The translations under genes and the position numbers were made by a program. A DNA stretch of 64,000 nucleotides, from assembly GCF_038593855.1 (NCBI RefSeq), contig NZ_CP151996.1, positions 620,001 through 684,000 of the forward strand. Reading direction: 5' to 3'. The notes beneath the pieces are model-generated. The model saw only the letters and a program-made list of their open reading frames with translations, was not told the origin of the DNA and did no database searches. This document shows, piece by piece, positions 1-9,237 of this stretch; positions within the stretch are counted from its first letter, which is position 1, and every line of letters begins with the position of its first letter. Source of the stretch: Lysinibacillus sp. FSL M8-0337 (GTDB taxonomy: Bacteria > Bacillota > Bacilli > Bacillales_A > Planococcaceae).

Positions 1-184
1 TAACATTGTCATTAGGGCGGTAACTGCCATTAGCATCCGTTACTATAGCATTTTTTGAAATTAAATAACGAAGACCCTTTTCGTGTGCATGCCCTGAAAG
101 TTCATCAGCAGATGCTAATTGGGGTTGCCAAAAGAGCAAGCTAACTATTGTCATAAGCAATGCAATAATTGATAGTTTTTTCAT
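1..184 (-). CDS. SLH-domain surface protein, N-terminal fragment (runs off window)
   Basis: Only the first 61 codons are inside the window. The start ATG is at 182-184 on the minus strand, preceded by AGGAGG (about 6 nt spacing). The product starts with a signal peptide (KK, a hydrophobic stretch, then a likely cleavage after ASA). It goes straight into an S-layer-homology-like segment with HEKGLRYLISKNAIV and GSYRPNDNV, the usual helix and turn of SLH repeats that bind pyruvylated secondary wall polysaccharide. The rest of the protein and its function are outside the window. Confidence 0.75.
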   Translation of the reverse strand, partial: MKKLSIIALLMTIVSLLFWQPQLASADELSGHAHEKGLRYLISKNAIVTDANGSYRPNDNV

Positions 185-308
185 ATTTTTAACCTCCTAA
201 ACATTAACATCATTTTACCAAAGTTAGAGAGTTGAGATAAGGTTAAATATGCGTATTATCATAAAATGCGTCAATATAAACAGTTTTTTTACCAATTATA
301 TGAAACTG

Positions 309-339
309 GAAAATAGCTTAAATGTTCCATAGCTATTTT
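309..339. other. Short inverted repeat in divergent intergenic region
   Basis: GAAAATAGCT and AGCTATTTT form a 9-bp stem around a 12-nt loop, between the two divergently transcribed SLH genes. It lies in the likely 5' leader of the glycosidase gene. It could be a weak terminator-like hairpin or an operator; nothing else in 185-418 stands out except the ribosome binding site. Confidence 0.3.
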
Positions 340-418
340 GGCATATTTTTGATAATCTTATAGAAGAAAAACATAGAAGGGAAGGTGAGGGCTCTACATT
401 TCATGAGGAGCGCGAAAA

Positions 419-2683
419 ATGAAAAGAATAGCAAAAATTTTACTGATTTTAGTTGTAATGATGTCGATTGTTGTTAGTCCGCTAAATGCCTATGCATTTC
501 AAACAGTAAAGAAGGATTACCCACTTTCAAAAGGTGTGCAGTATAAACAATATACATACAGCAATACCTATACAAACTCTATTAATCACTTAACGATTAA
601 TGTTGGTGATGCAACGACAGAAGTACAATTAGGAATGCCCGCAGCAGTCAATGGAAAAGAATCGACAGTAGCAAATGCGAATCGTCATTCTCGTGAGGGA
701 AATCGAGTAGTTGGTGCTATTAATGCAAGTTTTTATAATATGTCTGAAGGCTATCCATTATTTTTACTAGCTAAAAATAATGTTATTTTAAATGGTGGTG
801 CAGTTTCAAACGGTTCTGACCAATATATGAACGTTCCAACGGCTTTTGGTATGAATTCGGATGGTCGTGGGGTCATTGATTATTTTGATTTTGACGTCAC
901 ACTAGCCCATAATGGCACGAAATATGAAATGTCAGGGTTAAATCGTATTCGTAATATAAATGAAGCGATTATTTACACACCACAGTTTTATAGTAAAACA
1001 ACAGATACAAATGAATTCGGTTTTGAAATGGTAGTAGACACAGGTTCGCCGATTACAGAAAATACATTTGGTCAAACGTTAACTGGTAAAGTCACACAAA
1101 TTAAGCCTTATGGATCAAAAGATAAATTAACGATTCCATCTACTGGCTTCGTTGTATCTTTACAGGGTGGCGATTGGCACAAAAAGTTAAGCCATGTAGC
1201 GGTTGGCGATGAAATGAGCGTTAATTTTTCAATTGACCAACTTTGGCAAAATGCACAATTTATCTTGGCTAGCGGTCCTTATCTAGTAAAGGATGGCAAA
1301 CCTTATATTATGATGAGCACAACAAGTTCACGTGCAAAAGAAGTTGCTCCACGTACAGTAGTTGCTACAAGTAATAATGGACAAACTGTACATTTCATTA
1401 CAGTAGACGGACGTCAAAGCCATAGTAAGGGCATGAATATGGTGCAACTTGCTAATTATTTAGTGGCGCTTGGGGTTGATAGAGCCCTTAATTTAGATGG
1501 CGGTGGTTCAACAACGATGGGAATTCGAAACTACGGCAGTAATAATGTTGTTTTAGCGAATTTACCTTCTAATTCAGGGAATACACAACGTCTCGTATCT
1601 GCCACACTACAAGCGGTAAGTACGGCGCCAAATGGCAAGGCGACACACATTAAATTTACGAATAGTACAAACTATGCAACATTGTTAGTAGGTGCTTCAT
1701 CGAGTGTCGCAGTACAATACGTTTTAGATGATAACTTTACGACACTACCACTAGATGGTCATGTAACGTTAGCTTCGCAAAACCAAACATTACAGATTAA
1801 TGGTTTAAACTATACAGCAACACAAGCTGGTGAAGAACGTATTTACATCGGCTATGATGGCGCTGCGGTGCAATCATTCCAAGTCAAAGTAGTAGATGCT
1901 CCTACAACAATGAATGTTACGCCAAGCTCTAAAACAGTTGGAGCAGGAGAATCTGTGAATTTTACAATCGATGCAAAAGATGATGCAGGTAAGCCGATTG
2001 TTTATAATCCATCTCAAGTAAAATGGTCCGTGGAAGGCAATATTGGTACCATTACAAGCGATGGTAAGTTTACCGCACAAAATCCTGGTACAACAGGTAA
2101 GGTCATTGCAACTTTAGGTACGAAGAGTCAAGTTGCTACGGTTACTGTAGCGAAGCCAGCGCTGTTTAAAGATATTCCAAATAATTACGTATACTTTAAA
2201 GAGATTGAATATTTAACGTCTCAAAATATTATTACGGGACAGGCTGATGGAACATTTAGACCGAATGACAAACTGACACGTGCACATGCAGCTGTCATTA
2301 TTAGCCGTGCATTAGGGTTAAATACAAAAAATGTGAAAAATCCAAACTTCAAAGATATACCGGCAAATCACATTTACTTTAAAGAAATTGCAGCTGTTGT
2401 GGAAGCGGGCATTATGAGTGGTCGCGAAAACAATACTTTTGACCCGAATGCAACATTAACACGAGCACAAATGGCGAAAATTGTTGCAATTGCATATCAA
2501 TTAAATGGAACAAGTGGTATTGCCTTTAAGGATGTTCCAAAAGATCATTGGGCGTATACATTTGTACAACAACTAGCAGCTAACAATATTACGACAGGCT
2601 ATGATGGTAACATTTTTAAACCAAATGAAGCGATTAGCCGAGCGCATTTCGGTTTGTTCCTTTATAGAGCAATTCATAAGTAA
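419..2683 (+). CDS. SLH-anchored phosphodiester glycosidase (NAGPA family) surface protein
   Basis: A 754-aa exported protein. Residues 1-26 are a signal peptide ending AYA. Residues about 90-400 match the phosphodiester glycosidase / exopolysaccharide biosynthesis family (NAGPA, formerly DUF2233), with the typical NASFYN and LDGGGSTTM motifs, the latter near residue 360. Residues about 490-577 look like a bacterial Ig-like domain. Three SLH repeats follow at about 580, 642 and 700, each starting FKD[IV]P, and would tether the enzyme to the wall. The family removes sugars linked through phosphodiesters; the natural substrate here is unknown. The GAGGAG ribosome site at about 404-409 supports the start. 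Its neighbours are wall-polysaccharide genes. Confidence 0.85.
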   Translation: MKRIAKILLILVVMMSIVVSPLNAYAFQTVKKDYPLSKGVQYKQYTYSNTYTNSINHLTINVGDATTEVQLGMPAAVNGKESTVANANRHSREGNRVVGAINASFYNMSEGYPLFLLAKNNVILNGGAVSNGSDQYMNVPTAFGMNSDGRGVIDYFDFDVTLAHNGTKYEMSGLNRIRNINEAIIYTPQFYSKTTDTNEFGFEMVVDTGSPITENTFGQTLTGKVTQIKPYGSKDKLTIPSTGFVVSLQGGDWHKKLSHVAVGDEMSVNFSIDQLWQNAQFILASGPYLVKDGKPYIMMSTTSSRAKEVAPRTVVATSNNGQTVHFITVDGRQSHSKGMNMVQLANYLVALGVDRALNLDGGGSTTMGIRNYGSNNVVLANLPSNSGNTQRLVSATLQAVSTAPNGKATHIKFTNSTNYATLLVGASSSVAVQYVLDDNFTTLPLDGHVTLASQNQTLQINGLNYTATQAGEERIYIGYDGAAVQSFQVKVVDAPTTMNVTPSSKTVGAGESVNFTIDAKDDAGKPIVYNPSQVKWSVEGNIGTITSDGKFTAQNPGTTGKVIATLGTKSQVATVTVAKPALFKDIPNNYVYFKEIEYLTSQNIITGQADGTFRPNDKLTRAHAAVIISRALGLNTKNVKNPNFKDIPANHIYFKEIAAVVEAGIMSGRENNTFDPNATLTRAQMAKIVAIAYQLNGTSGIAFKDVPKDHWAYTFVQQLAANNITTGYDGNIFKPNEAISRAHFGLFLYRAIHK

Positions 2684-2771
2684 AAGTTAGCAATAGATGA
2701 CTAGCAGAAGTAAACATAAAGTAGTACTTTTTTGCTGTTTTATAGGATTTAGTATTGTCATAAGGTGCTAG

Positions 2772-2817
2772 AAAAGGGGGGAATCTCGTTGAAATTCGGG
2801 GCTCCCCTTTTTTTTTA
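2772..2817 (+). terminator. Rho-independent terminator after SLH glycosidase
   Basis: AAAAGGGG...CCCCTTTT stem with an interior loop, followed by a run of nine T. Confidence 0.7.
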
Positions 2818-2852
2818 CTATTTTTAAAAAGAACGAATAAGTGCAATTGTGG

Positions 2853-2858
2853 TATAAT
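2853..2858 (+). promoter_or_regulatory. Candidate sigma-A -10 box for the pyruvyl transferase operon
   Basis: A TGGTATAAT extended -10 lies 33 nt before the ATG at 2891. The -35 region is weak, which is tolerable with the extended TG motif. Confidence 0.45.
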
Positions 2859-2890
2859 CTCTGTATTAAAAAGTAAAAGGATGTTTTTTA

Positions 2891-4036
2891 ATGAAAATAG
2901 GCATTGTGGGGAATTACGGCAATGATAATAATGGTGATGAATCAATATTATACGGCATTCTTCAACAAGTAAAACAAACATTTTCGGTAACGAGTGACGA
3001 CATTACCGTTTTTAGTAATAACACACAACAAACATCCGCGCGTTATGGGGTACATAGCTATCCATTGTATTATAAAAAGGGCAACTTATATAAAACGTTT
3101 ATCCATACGTATAAAAATAACAAACAATATGTAGCAAACTTTGACCTCCTCATTATTGGTGGTGGTGGTATTTTAATGGATTTTTATAAGCGTGAGGCCC
3201 ATCTTTATGGAACATATGCAATGATGGCAAAACAAAATAATATTCCCTACATTATTTACGGATGTGGTGCAGGACCACTAGATACATTTTCAGGAAAAAT
3301 TAGTATCCGTGTTATGTGTCGTTATGCAGCAAATATCTCTGTGCGTGATCCTCAGTCTAAAAAACTTTTACAAAGTATTGGGGTCAAAAAACCGATAGAA
3401 GTCATTGGTGACCCTGCATTTACGTTAAAAGGGGATCGCAAAGATTACGCTGAAAAGCCAATAAAAATTGGTGTTTCAGCCGTTCCGTACTATAATGCAA
3501 ACTATTGGCCAGAAGGAAATGTAGCAAAATACGATGCATATGTAACAGGTATGGCGAAAAATTTAGATCAAGTCATTTCTGAGCAAAACGTTCACATTAC
3601 ATTTTTTGCAACAAAGTTTCCGCAAGATGTTACCGTGACAAAAGATATTCAGAAAAAAATGCAACATCGTGCTCATACAGAAATAATTGAGGAAAATCTT
3701 GTGCCTGAACGTTTACTTGAAGTAACAGGCGAGCAAGATATTATAATTGGTACGCGTTTACACTCGCTAATATTGGCGACCAATTCAGAGACTCCCATTA
3801 TTGCTGTATCCTATCATACAAAGGTGCAAGATTTTATGTCCTTTGTCGGCGCATCAGATCGATGCTTACAGATGCAGGATATAGAAGATGATGAGAAAGC
3901 TCTTTCTAAATTAGTTGGCAAACTAAGTAGCAATTGGGAACAGTCAATTGCAGAGACGAAACAAATTGCTACACATATTCATAAAGAGGCCATGTATGGT
4001 CAGGAATTAATGAAAAAGGCAGTGACACGTCTATGA
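2891..4036 (+). CDS. Polysaccharide pyruvyl transferase family protein (CsaB-like)
   Basis: A 381-aa cytoplasmic protein of the polysaccharide pyruvyl transferase family. Visible motifs are the N-terminal GNYGNDNNGDESIL (the family's G-x-x-N-x-GDE pattern), a glycine-rich LLIIGGGGILMD near residue 93, and the C-terminal GTRLHSLILA near residue 288. Such enzymes transfer pyruvate from PEP to wall or exopolysaccharide sugars. In S-layer bacteria CsaB pyruvylates the secondary wall polymer that SLH domains bind. It overlaps the next gene by 4 nt and sits in a three-gene operon with a glycosyltransferase and a flippase. The nearby SLH genes make the CsaB role attractive, but the protein is longer than typical CsaB, so I do not assign the symbol. 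Confidence 0.8.
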   Translation: MKIGIVGNYGNDNNGDESILYGILQQVKQTFSVTSDDITVFSNNTQQTSARYGVHSYPLYYKKGNLYKTFIHTYKNNKQYVANFDLLIIGGGGILMDFYKREAHLYGTYAMMAKQNNIPYIIYGCGAGPLDTFSGKISIRVMCRYAANISVRDPQSKKLLQSIGVKKPIEVIGDPAFTLKGDRKDYAEKPIKIGVSAVPYYNANYWPEGNVAKYDAYVTGMAKNLDQVISEQNVHITFFATKFPQDVTVTKDIQKKMQHRAHTEIIEENLVPERLLEVTGEQDIIIGTRLHSLILATNSETPIIAVSYHTKVQDFMSFVGASDRCLQMQDIEDDEKALSKLVGKLSSNWEQSIAETKQIATHIHKEAMYGQELMKKAVTRL

Positions 4037-5133
4037 AAAAAATACTCGTCATTAGTAATATGTATCCTTCATCTGATCATTTATCATTCGGTATTTTTGT
4101 GAAAAACCAAGTGACAGCGCTTGAAAAAGCTGGACTAGACGTTGAAATAGCAGTGAATACAAACCCAGCTACAGGCAAGAAAAACACGATTGTCAAATAT
4201 GCTAAATGGGGATTTTCTACATTAATGAAGGGTTTGAAATATCGAAAATCAATCGATGTAACACATGCACACTACGTGTTTCCTTCAGGGATGTTATCGT
4301 TACTTTTAAAGAAAATGTTTGGTATACCTTACATTGTTACTGCTCATGGTGGAGACATCGAACGTATGGCAAAGAAAAATGCGAGAATTCGCAATTGGAC
4401 AGCGAGCATTTTACGTGAAAGTGACCATGTTATTGCAGTAGGTCCCGTGTTAGCAAAACAAATCGAGCAAGACTTTGATATAGCACCTGACAAAATCTCT
4501 GTTGTTAGTATGGGTGTCAATCGACATGTATTTTCAAAGGGGAGCCAAGCTGAAGTACGTCAACAATTGCAATTAGCGAAAGACCCATTTATTTTTCTTT
4601 TTGTAGGCAACGTCATTAAGCAAAAAGGCGTTGAGGAACTTTTGCAGGCATTCCAAATGTTAAAAACAAAAGTGGAGCGACCTATCGAGCTGAAAATTAT
4701 AGGATCTAGAAGAGATGAAAGTTTTTTCCAATCCTTGCAACCATTCTTCAGTGAAGACGTCAAATTTATAGACCCACTAAAACAACAAGAACTCGTAAAG
4801 TGGTTCCAGGCAAGTGATGTCTTTGTGTTACCATCACATTTAGAAGGTTTTGGTCTTGTAGCATTAGAGGCACTAGCAACAGATACGCCTGTCATCGCTT
4901 CTAAAGTAGGTGGGCTTGTATCGCTACTTGGTGAAGGAGCAGGGCATTTAGTGGAGCCTGGGAACGCTATGGCTTTATCTGAGGAGATGCTGCGTGCAGT
5001 GAACACGCCGAAGGATCAATATATGAATCGTGAAGCGGTTAATGAAATATTAGCTATTCACGATGAAAAAAATATTACAGCTAGATGTATAGACATTTAT
5101 AAGTCGGCCATTAAAGGTAGGGATGACTTATGA
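4033..5133 (+). CDS. Family 4 (GT-B) glycosyltransferase
   Basis: A 366-aa GT4-type glycosyltransferase. The N-terminal Rossmann half holds NMYPSSDHLSFGIFVKNQ and TAHGGDIER. The C-terminal half holds the E-x7-E donor-binding signature EGFGLVALE at about 270-278 and TDTPVIASKVGG. It has no signal peptide, so it probably works on the cytoplasmic membrane face. Its ATG overlaps the pyruvyl transferase stop (ATGA), and its own stop overlaps the next start. The three proteins probably build and flip one wall or capsule glycan. The sugar specificity cannot be read from the sequence. Confidence 0.85.
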   Translation: MKKILVISNMYPSSDHLSFGIFVKNQVTALEKAGLDVEIAVNTNPATGKKNTIVKYAKWGFSTLMKGLKYRKSIDVTHAHYVFPSGMLSLLLKKMFGIPYIVTAHGGDIERMAKKNARIRNWTASILRESDHVIAVGPVLAKQIEQDFDIAPDKISVVSMGVNRHVFSKGSQAEVRQQLQLAKDPFIFLFVGNVIKQKGVEELLQAFQMLKTKVERPIELKIIGSRRDESFFQSLQPFFSEDVKFIDPLKQQELVKWFQASDVFVLPSHLEGFGLVALEALATDTPVIASKVGGLVSLLGEGAGHLVEPGNAMALSEEMLRAVNTPKDQYMNREAVNEILAIHDEKNITARCIDIYKSAIKGRDDL

Positions 5134-6668
5134 ATAAATTTATTAAAATTGTAGGGGCAGTAGCGATTATTAATATCGTTGCCCGTGTTTTCGGCTTTTT
5201 ACGTGAAATGATTATCGGATTTCAATATGGGAGTTCCCATATCGCTGATAGTATTTTCACAGCTTACACCATTCCAAATTTTTTATATTTAGTAGTTGGT
5301 GGCGCTTTTACGACAGCCGTTATCTCAATTTATAATCGGGAAACAACAGACCGAGCATTATTTGTAAAACAGTCCTTTACGATTGTACTGTTGACTGTGT
5401 CTATTATGACGATTATTTTATTAGCATTTACCAATCCAATTATGGATATGTTCAACCAAGGTAAAAATAAGGATGATTATAGTCAAAGTGATTTAGACTT
5501 ATTGAAAAACTTGTACTTTTGGATGATGCCATCATCTATCTTACTTGTTTTATCATCTTGGTATAGTGGTTTACTGAATGTAAACGAAAAATTTCACTTA
5601 TCAAGCTTTGCCATTTTAATTTACAACGCGATTTTCCTAGTCATTGCTGTTGGATTATCTTATATTCCAGGAATCGGGCCACTTGGATATGGTATTAGTG
5701 CTTTAGCTAGTGCGGCGATAATGGTGTATTTCTTAATAATCGGTTATCGCAAATTAGATTCCCATAAAGTTGGTTTTTCTTTGGAGCGAAATGTTTCTTC
5801 GAAGCAATTATGGATTATGGTGTTACCAATAATGCTCGGAGGAGCGACGATTCAACTGTACGCCTTATTACAGCGTGTTTTTGCTGGTATGCTTTCAGAG
5901 GGGGCAGTTGCGGCAGTTAACTATTCTTCCAAGCTGATGCAATTCCCGCAGGCTATATTAATTACAGCTGTGACAACAGTAATTTATCCAATTTTGAGTC
6001 AAAAAGAAGCCAACAATGACCTTGTGTCAATCAAGAGCCTTTATTCTAAAGGGCTACACTATCTACTTTTGCTACTTGTACCAGTAACAATATATTCTTA
6101 CTTTTACGCTGAAAACCTGATTCAGGTGATATTCCAGTATGGTAAATTCGATGCTTACTCGACCGCCATTACAGCACCTGTTTTAGCAATATTCGTGTTG
6201 TCCATGTATTTCTTAGCGGCGAATACGTATATTACACGTTTTTACTACGCAAAGGGTGACTCCATGGCGCCCGTTATATTTAGTTTAATTAATGTATTTG
6301 GTGTCAATATTGCTGTTATTATGTTGATGGTTGAAAATTACGGCGCTGAGGCAATTGCATGGGGCACATTAATAAGTTCCATTACAAACTTTATGATGCT
6401 AATTTTTTATGCAATACCTAAATATGACTTGAAGATGGGCATCTTTAGCAAAGAGTTACAATTTTTCAGAGCTGTGCCACCAATGATAGTCATTGCTGTA
6501 GTTATGTATTACTCAAGCCATTATTTAGTATTTGAATATAAGTGGTTAACGTTTATTGTAGGTCTAGCTATCTTTATTGCTGTCTTTGTAGGTTCTTACT
6601 TAGTATTTGGCATCAAAGAAGTAAAAGAATTTACGGATAAACTGAAAAAGAAGTTATTAAAACAATAA
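5130..6668 (+). CDS. MurJ/MOP-superfamily lipid-linked glycan flippase
   Basis: A 512-aa polytopic membrane protein with about 14 hydrophobic segments. Its N-terminus (KIVGAVAIINIVARVFGFLRE, then ADSIFTAYTIPNF) is typical of MurJ/MviN lipid II flippases. It is translationally coupled (ATGA) to the glycosyltransferase. In Bacillus anthracis the csaA product beside csaB is also a MOP-type transporter, so this operon may be a csaAB equivalent exporting pyruvylated secondary wall polymer. A general lipid II flippase role is the alternative. The -KKKLLKQ tail is cytoplasmic. Confidence 0.8.
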   Translation: MNKFIKIVGAVAIINIVARVFGFLREMIIGFQYGSSHIADSIFTAYTIPNFLYLVVGGAFTTAVISIYNRETTDRALFVKQSFTIVLLTVSIMTIILLAFTNPIMDMFNQGKNKDDYSQSDLDLLKNLYFWMMPSSILLVLSSWYSGLLNVNEKFHLSSFAILIYNAIFLVIAVGLSYIPGIGPLGYGISALASAAIMVYFLIIGYRKLDSHKVGFSLERNVSSKQLWIMVLPIMLGGATIQLYALLQRVFAGMLSEGAVAAVNYSSKLMQFPQAILITAVTTVIYPILSQKEANNDLVSIKSLYSKGLHYLLLLLVPVTIYSYFYAENLIQVIFQYGKFDAYSTAITAPVLAIFVLSMYFLAANTYITRFYYAKGDSMAPVIFSLINVFGVNIAVIMLMVENYGAEAIAWGTLISSITNFMMLIFYAIPKYDLKMGIFSKELQFFRAVPPMIVIAVVMYYSSHYLVFEYKWLTFIVGLAIFIAVFVGSYLVFGIKEVKEFTDKLKKKLLKQ

Positions 6669-6698
6669 GCATTATGGTTAAAATAAAATGCGCGAAAT

Positions 6699-6732
6699 GC
6701 ATGTTGGAAGTAGTACTTCCAGCATGCTTTTT
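6699..6732 (+). terminator. Rho-independent terminator of the pyruvyl transferase operon
   Basis: GCATGTTGGAAG / CTTCCAGCATGC stem (one mismatch pair) around TAGTA, followed by TTTTTG. The rest of 6733-6970 is AT-rich leader with a possible TATAAT at 6866-6871 and no gene that I can see. Confidence 0.8.
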
Positions 6733-6981
6733 GTATTTTTTAAAGCAAAAGTTTATTTTTGTTAAGATAATGCTTTTAGCTTATTACAATGCTTTTCAAT
6801 AGATTAGAAAAGTACCAAACATCATATTTTGTTGAATATGCATAGTGTAATTTTTGGAATTATATTATAATTAACATTATTCAGATAGTGAAAAGTAAAA
6901 TGATGGGTTTCGTGATGGTTTACTATTTAAAATTACATTTTTAAACAGGGTAATAATTTTTAACAGAGTAAGGTGACAATG

Positions 6982-7581
6982 ATGGCAAGAGGTAGGAAAA
7001 TCAACTCAAATGGTGAAAAAAGTAAACAATTATTACTGGAAAAAGCTGTGGAGCTTTTCGCTGAAAGGGGATACCATGCTACGAAAATAAGCGATATAGT
7101 GAAAGCAGCAGATGTAACACAGCCCACATTTTATTTATATTTTAAAAGTAAAGAATCGCTTTATGAGGACTTAAACATACAATTTCAGCTTGGGTTTTAT
7201 GAGATTATGGACAATCATTCCGAACAGGCTGAAAAAGGGCTGGAAGGCTTTATTCATATGCTAGAACATAAATTATACTTGATGTTTCTCTATATTATCG
7301 AAAATCCAAAGTTAACGAAAATTGGCTTTTTTGAATCGAAACAATCATCAAGCGTTAAATCGCAGCTTACACAGCAATTTATTGAGCTAGTTTATCGACA
7401 TGATTGTGATGGATTGTTTAAATTACAAAATATCGATATAAAAATAGTTGCGGATAGTTTTGTTGGCTCTTTTGAACGTTTAATATTAACGAATTTACTA
7501 GAACAAAAAAGCAAGCCATGTGAACTTGCGCGAAATTTAGTTCATGTCTTTTTTATATTAAAAGAACCTCCATGTGTGTGA
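6982..7581 (+). CDS. TetR/AcrR family transcriptional regulator
   Basis: About 200 aa. The N-terminal helix-turn-helix is clear: AVELFAERGYHATKISDIVKA, then VTQPTFYLYFKSKESLYEDL. The C-terminal ligand-binding half has no obvious signature. I place the start at the second of two adjacent ATGs, 6 nt after AGGTG at 6971-6975; a GTG at 6973 overlaps that ribosome site and is less likely. It is monocistronic, followed by its own hairpin, with the S41 protease convergent. No target operator is evident; autoregulation is common in the family. Confidence 0.85.
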   Translation: MARGRKINSNGEKSKQLLLEKAVELFAERGYHATKISDIVKAADVTQPTFYLYFKSKESLYEDLNIQFQLGFYEIMDNHSEQAEKGLEGFIHMLEHKLYLMFLYIIENPKLTKIGFFESKQSSSVKSQLTQQFIELVYRHDCDGLFKLQNIDIKIVADSFVGSFERLILTNLLEQKSKPCELARNLVHVFFILKEPPCV

Positions 7582-7591
7582 TAGAAAATGG

Positions 7592-7622
7592 AATCCTTCT
7601 CAATATAGGGAGGGATTTTTTA
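7592..7622 (+). terminator. Weak terminator after tetR-type gene
   Basis: AATCC/GGATT-type imperfect stem (AATCCTTCTC with GGGAGGGATT) followed by TTTTTATTT. Confidence 0.5.
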
Positions 7623-7676
7623 TTTCGGTTCCAGACGCGCTCTTGGTTGGGGCATATAAAAGGGCATGTCATATAA

Positions 7677-7718
7677 AAAAGCGTTTGATTCGCTTTGGAG
7701 CGACAATCAAACGCTTTT
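7677..7718. terminator. Bidirectional terminator between convergent genes
   Basis: A perfect 14-bp stem (AAAAGCGTTTGATT / AATCAAACGCTTTT) around a 14-nt loop. Flanking A and T runs serve the S41 protease gene on the minus strand and back up the TetR gene. Confidence 0.85.
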
Positions 7719-7739
7719 ATTCAATAAGATGGCTCGTTG

Positions 7740-9128
7740 TTAGTTAGTTACTGCAATATGCAGATAAATCCCTTTTTGCAGTTTGTCACCTGTAGGTTTT
7801 TGAATAGTTGGATGAACGAGCAACATATATTCTTGGCCTTTTCCTAAAGGATTTTTAGGTGTAACGAGTAAGGAATTGTCTTTTCCTACTTTTGTAGTAA
7901 TTGGAATTTCGTCTCCGCCTAAAGCAACAAGCTGTACACTGCCTTCAGGAATTGGTGAAGAGAAGGCTTGCGAAAATTTAACTACAAATGTTTTTGTAGT
8001 TGGTACATTTTTTAGGCTTACTAGTTCCTGATACTCTTTGTATTGTGCTTTAATGGCATCATAATGAGCTTGGAAAAGTGGTGCAGTTTTCGTTTGAATA
8101 GTTGGTTTCACGCCTACTTCGTTAATCGTTTGACCAGCAGGACCTGTAAATTTACCTACAGTAAGCTTTAAATAACTGCCGTCATGTAATTCAAAGAAAC
8201 CTTGCATTGCCCCTTTACCATAAGTAGTTTCACCATATAGAATCGCCGATTGTTGATCTTGTAACGAAGCTGCCAGCATTTCTGAAGCACTTGCACTATA
8301 GCGGTTTACCAAAATACGTGTATCTGTTGGGAATTTCATGTTTTGTTGTGCAGCACGCACTTCATAGGAGGCATGGGCTTCCTGTAATAAATAGGCGATT
8401 TTTGCTTTTGGGAATAATCCAGTAAGCTGTTCTGCCGTTGCAACATAGCCACCGCCATTATTTTGTAAATCTAAAATAAATGAAGTAGCACCACGTTGCT
8501 TAAGCTGAGTCAGTGCGTCTTTCACTAGTTGTGCGCCATCTTCAGAGAAAGAAGACATTGCTATGTAACCAACATCACCAAACAATAAAGCAGATTCTAC
8601 GTTTGGTAGGGTGAATTTTTTACGTGTAATAGTTTTAGTAGAAGTAGTGCCATTCTCATGTAATAGCTTAATTTGCACTTCGCTGCCTTCATTACCGATT
8701 AGCAGGGAAGAGGCTTCTTGAGTTGAGCTACCTACAATGGATTGACCATTAATGCCGATAATAATATCTCCTGCCACGACACCAGCTTCAGATGCTCCAC
8801 TTTCTTCAATTACTTGTAAAATATGAATGCCGTCATCATGCTCTTCAATGACAACACCAATACCGATTGTCGACATATTAATGCTATTCATAAATTCTTC
8901 AAATTCTTGCTTAGTAAAATATGTTGAGTAAGGGTCTAACATATTAATGATTTCCGAAATAGTTTTGGCATTTTGTAAGTTACCGTTTACTTTACCAACA
9001 TAATTTTCTGTAATGATTTCCTTGATTTCCTCAACGAGTTGCTGTTCGTTATTTGCAGCCGAAGCGTTTGATAAAGGAAATAGGATAACACTCAGTATAA
9101 AAATGAAGGACCATAATACTTTTTTCAT
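7740..9128 (-). CDS. S41 family carboxyl-terminal processing protease with PDZ domain
   Basis: A 462-aa secreted or membrane-tethered CtpA-type protease. The signal peptide MKKVLWSFIFILSVILF ends near ASA. A PDZ domain covers about 75-155, and the S41 catalytic core follows. The probable nucleophile Ser is in YSASASEMLAASL near residue 280 and the general-base Lys in YGKGAMQ near residue 304. The last 90 residues look like an SbsA/Big_5-type Ig-like domain with FSQAFSSPI. The start was chosen at the ATG behind AGAGGTG (9134-9140); an upstream in-frame Met 13 codons earlier has no such site. It probably processes extracytoplasmic proteins; the substrate is unknown. Confidence 0.88.
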   Translation of the reverse strand: MKKVLWSFIFILSVILFPLSNASAANNEQQLVEEIKEIITENYVGKVNGNLQNAKTISEIINMLDPYSTYFTKQEFEEFMNSINMSTIGIGVVIEEHDDGIHILQVIEESGASEAGVVAGDIIIGINGQSIVGSSTQEASSLLIGNEGSEVQIKLLHENGTTSTKTITRKKFTLPNVESALLFGDVGYIAMSSFSEDGAQLVKDALTQLKQRGATSFILDLQNNGGGYVATAEQLTGLFPKAKIAYLLQEAHASYEVRAAQQNMKFPTDTRILVNRYSASASEMLAASLQDQQSAILYGETTYGKGAMQGFFELHDGSYLKLTVGKFTGPAGQTINEVGVKPTIQTKTAPLFQAHYDAIKAQYKEYQELVSLKNVPTTKTFVVKFSQAFSSPIPEGSVQLVALGGDEIPITTKVGKDNSLLVTPKNPLGKGQEYMLLVHPTIQKPTGDKLQKGIYLHIAVTN

Positions 9129-9193
9129 AAGACACCTCTTTTCTAATAACTTATTTTTATTATACATGAATTTCCAAATTACAGCGAATGAAA

Positions 9194-9226
9194 ACAGACA
9201 CGTCTATAAAAGGAAGACGTGTCTGT
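9194..9226. terminator. Terminator hairpin between brnQ and S41 protease genes
   Basis: A perfect 12-bp stem (ACAGACACGTCT / AGACGTGTCTGT) located just past the brnQ stop on the minus strand, followed on that strand by TTTTC. Confidence 0.75.
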
Positions 9227-9237
9227 TTGTTTGAAGT

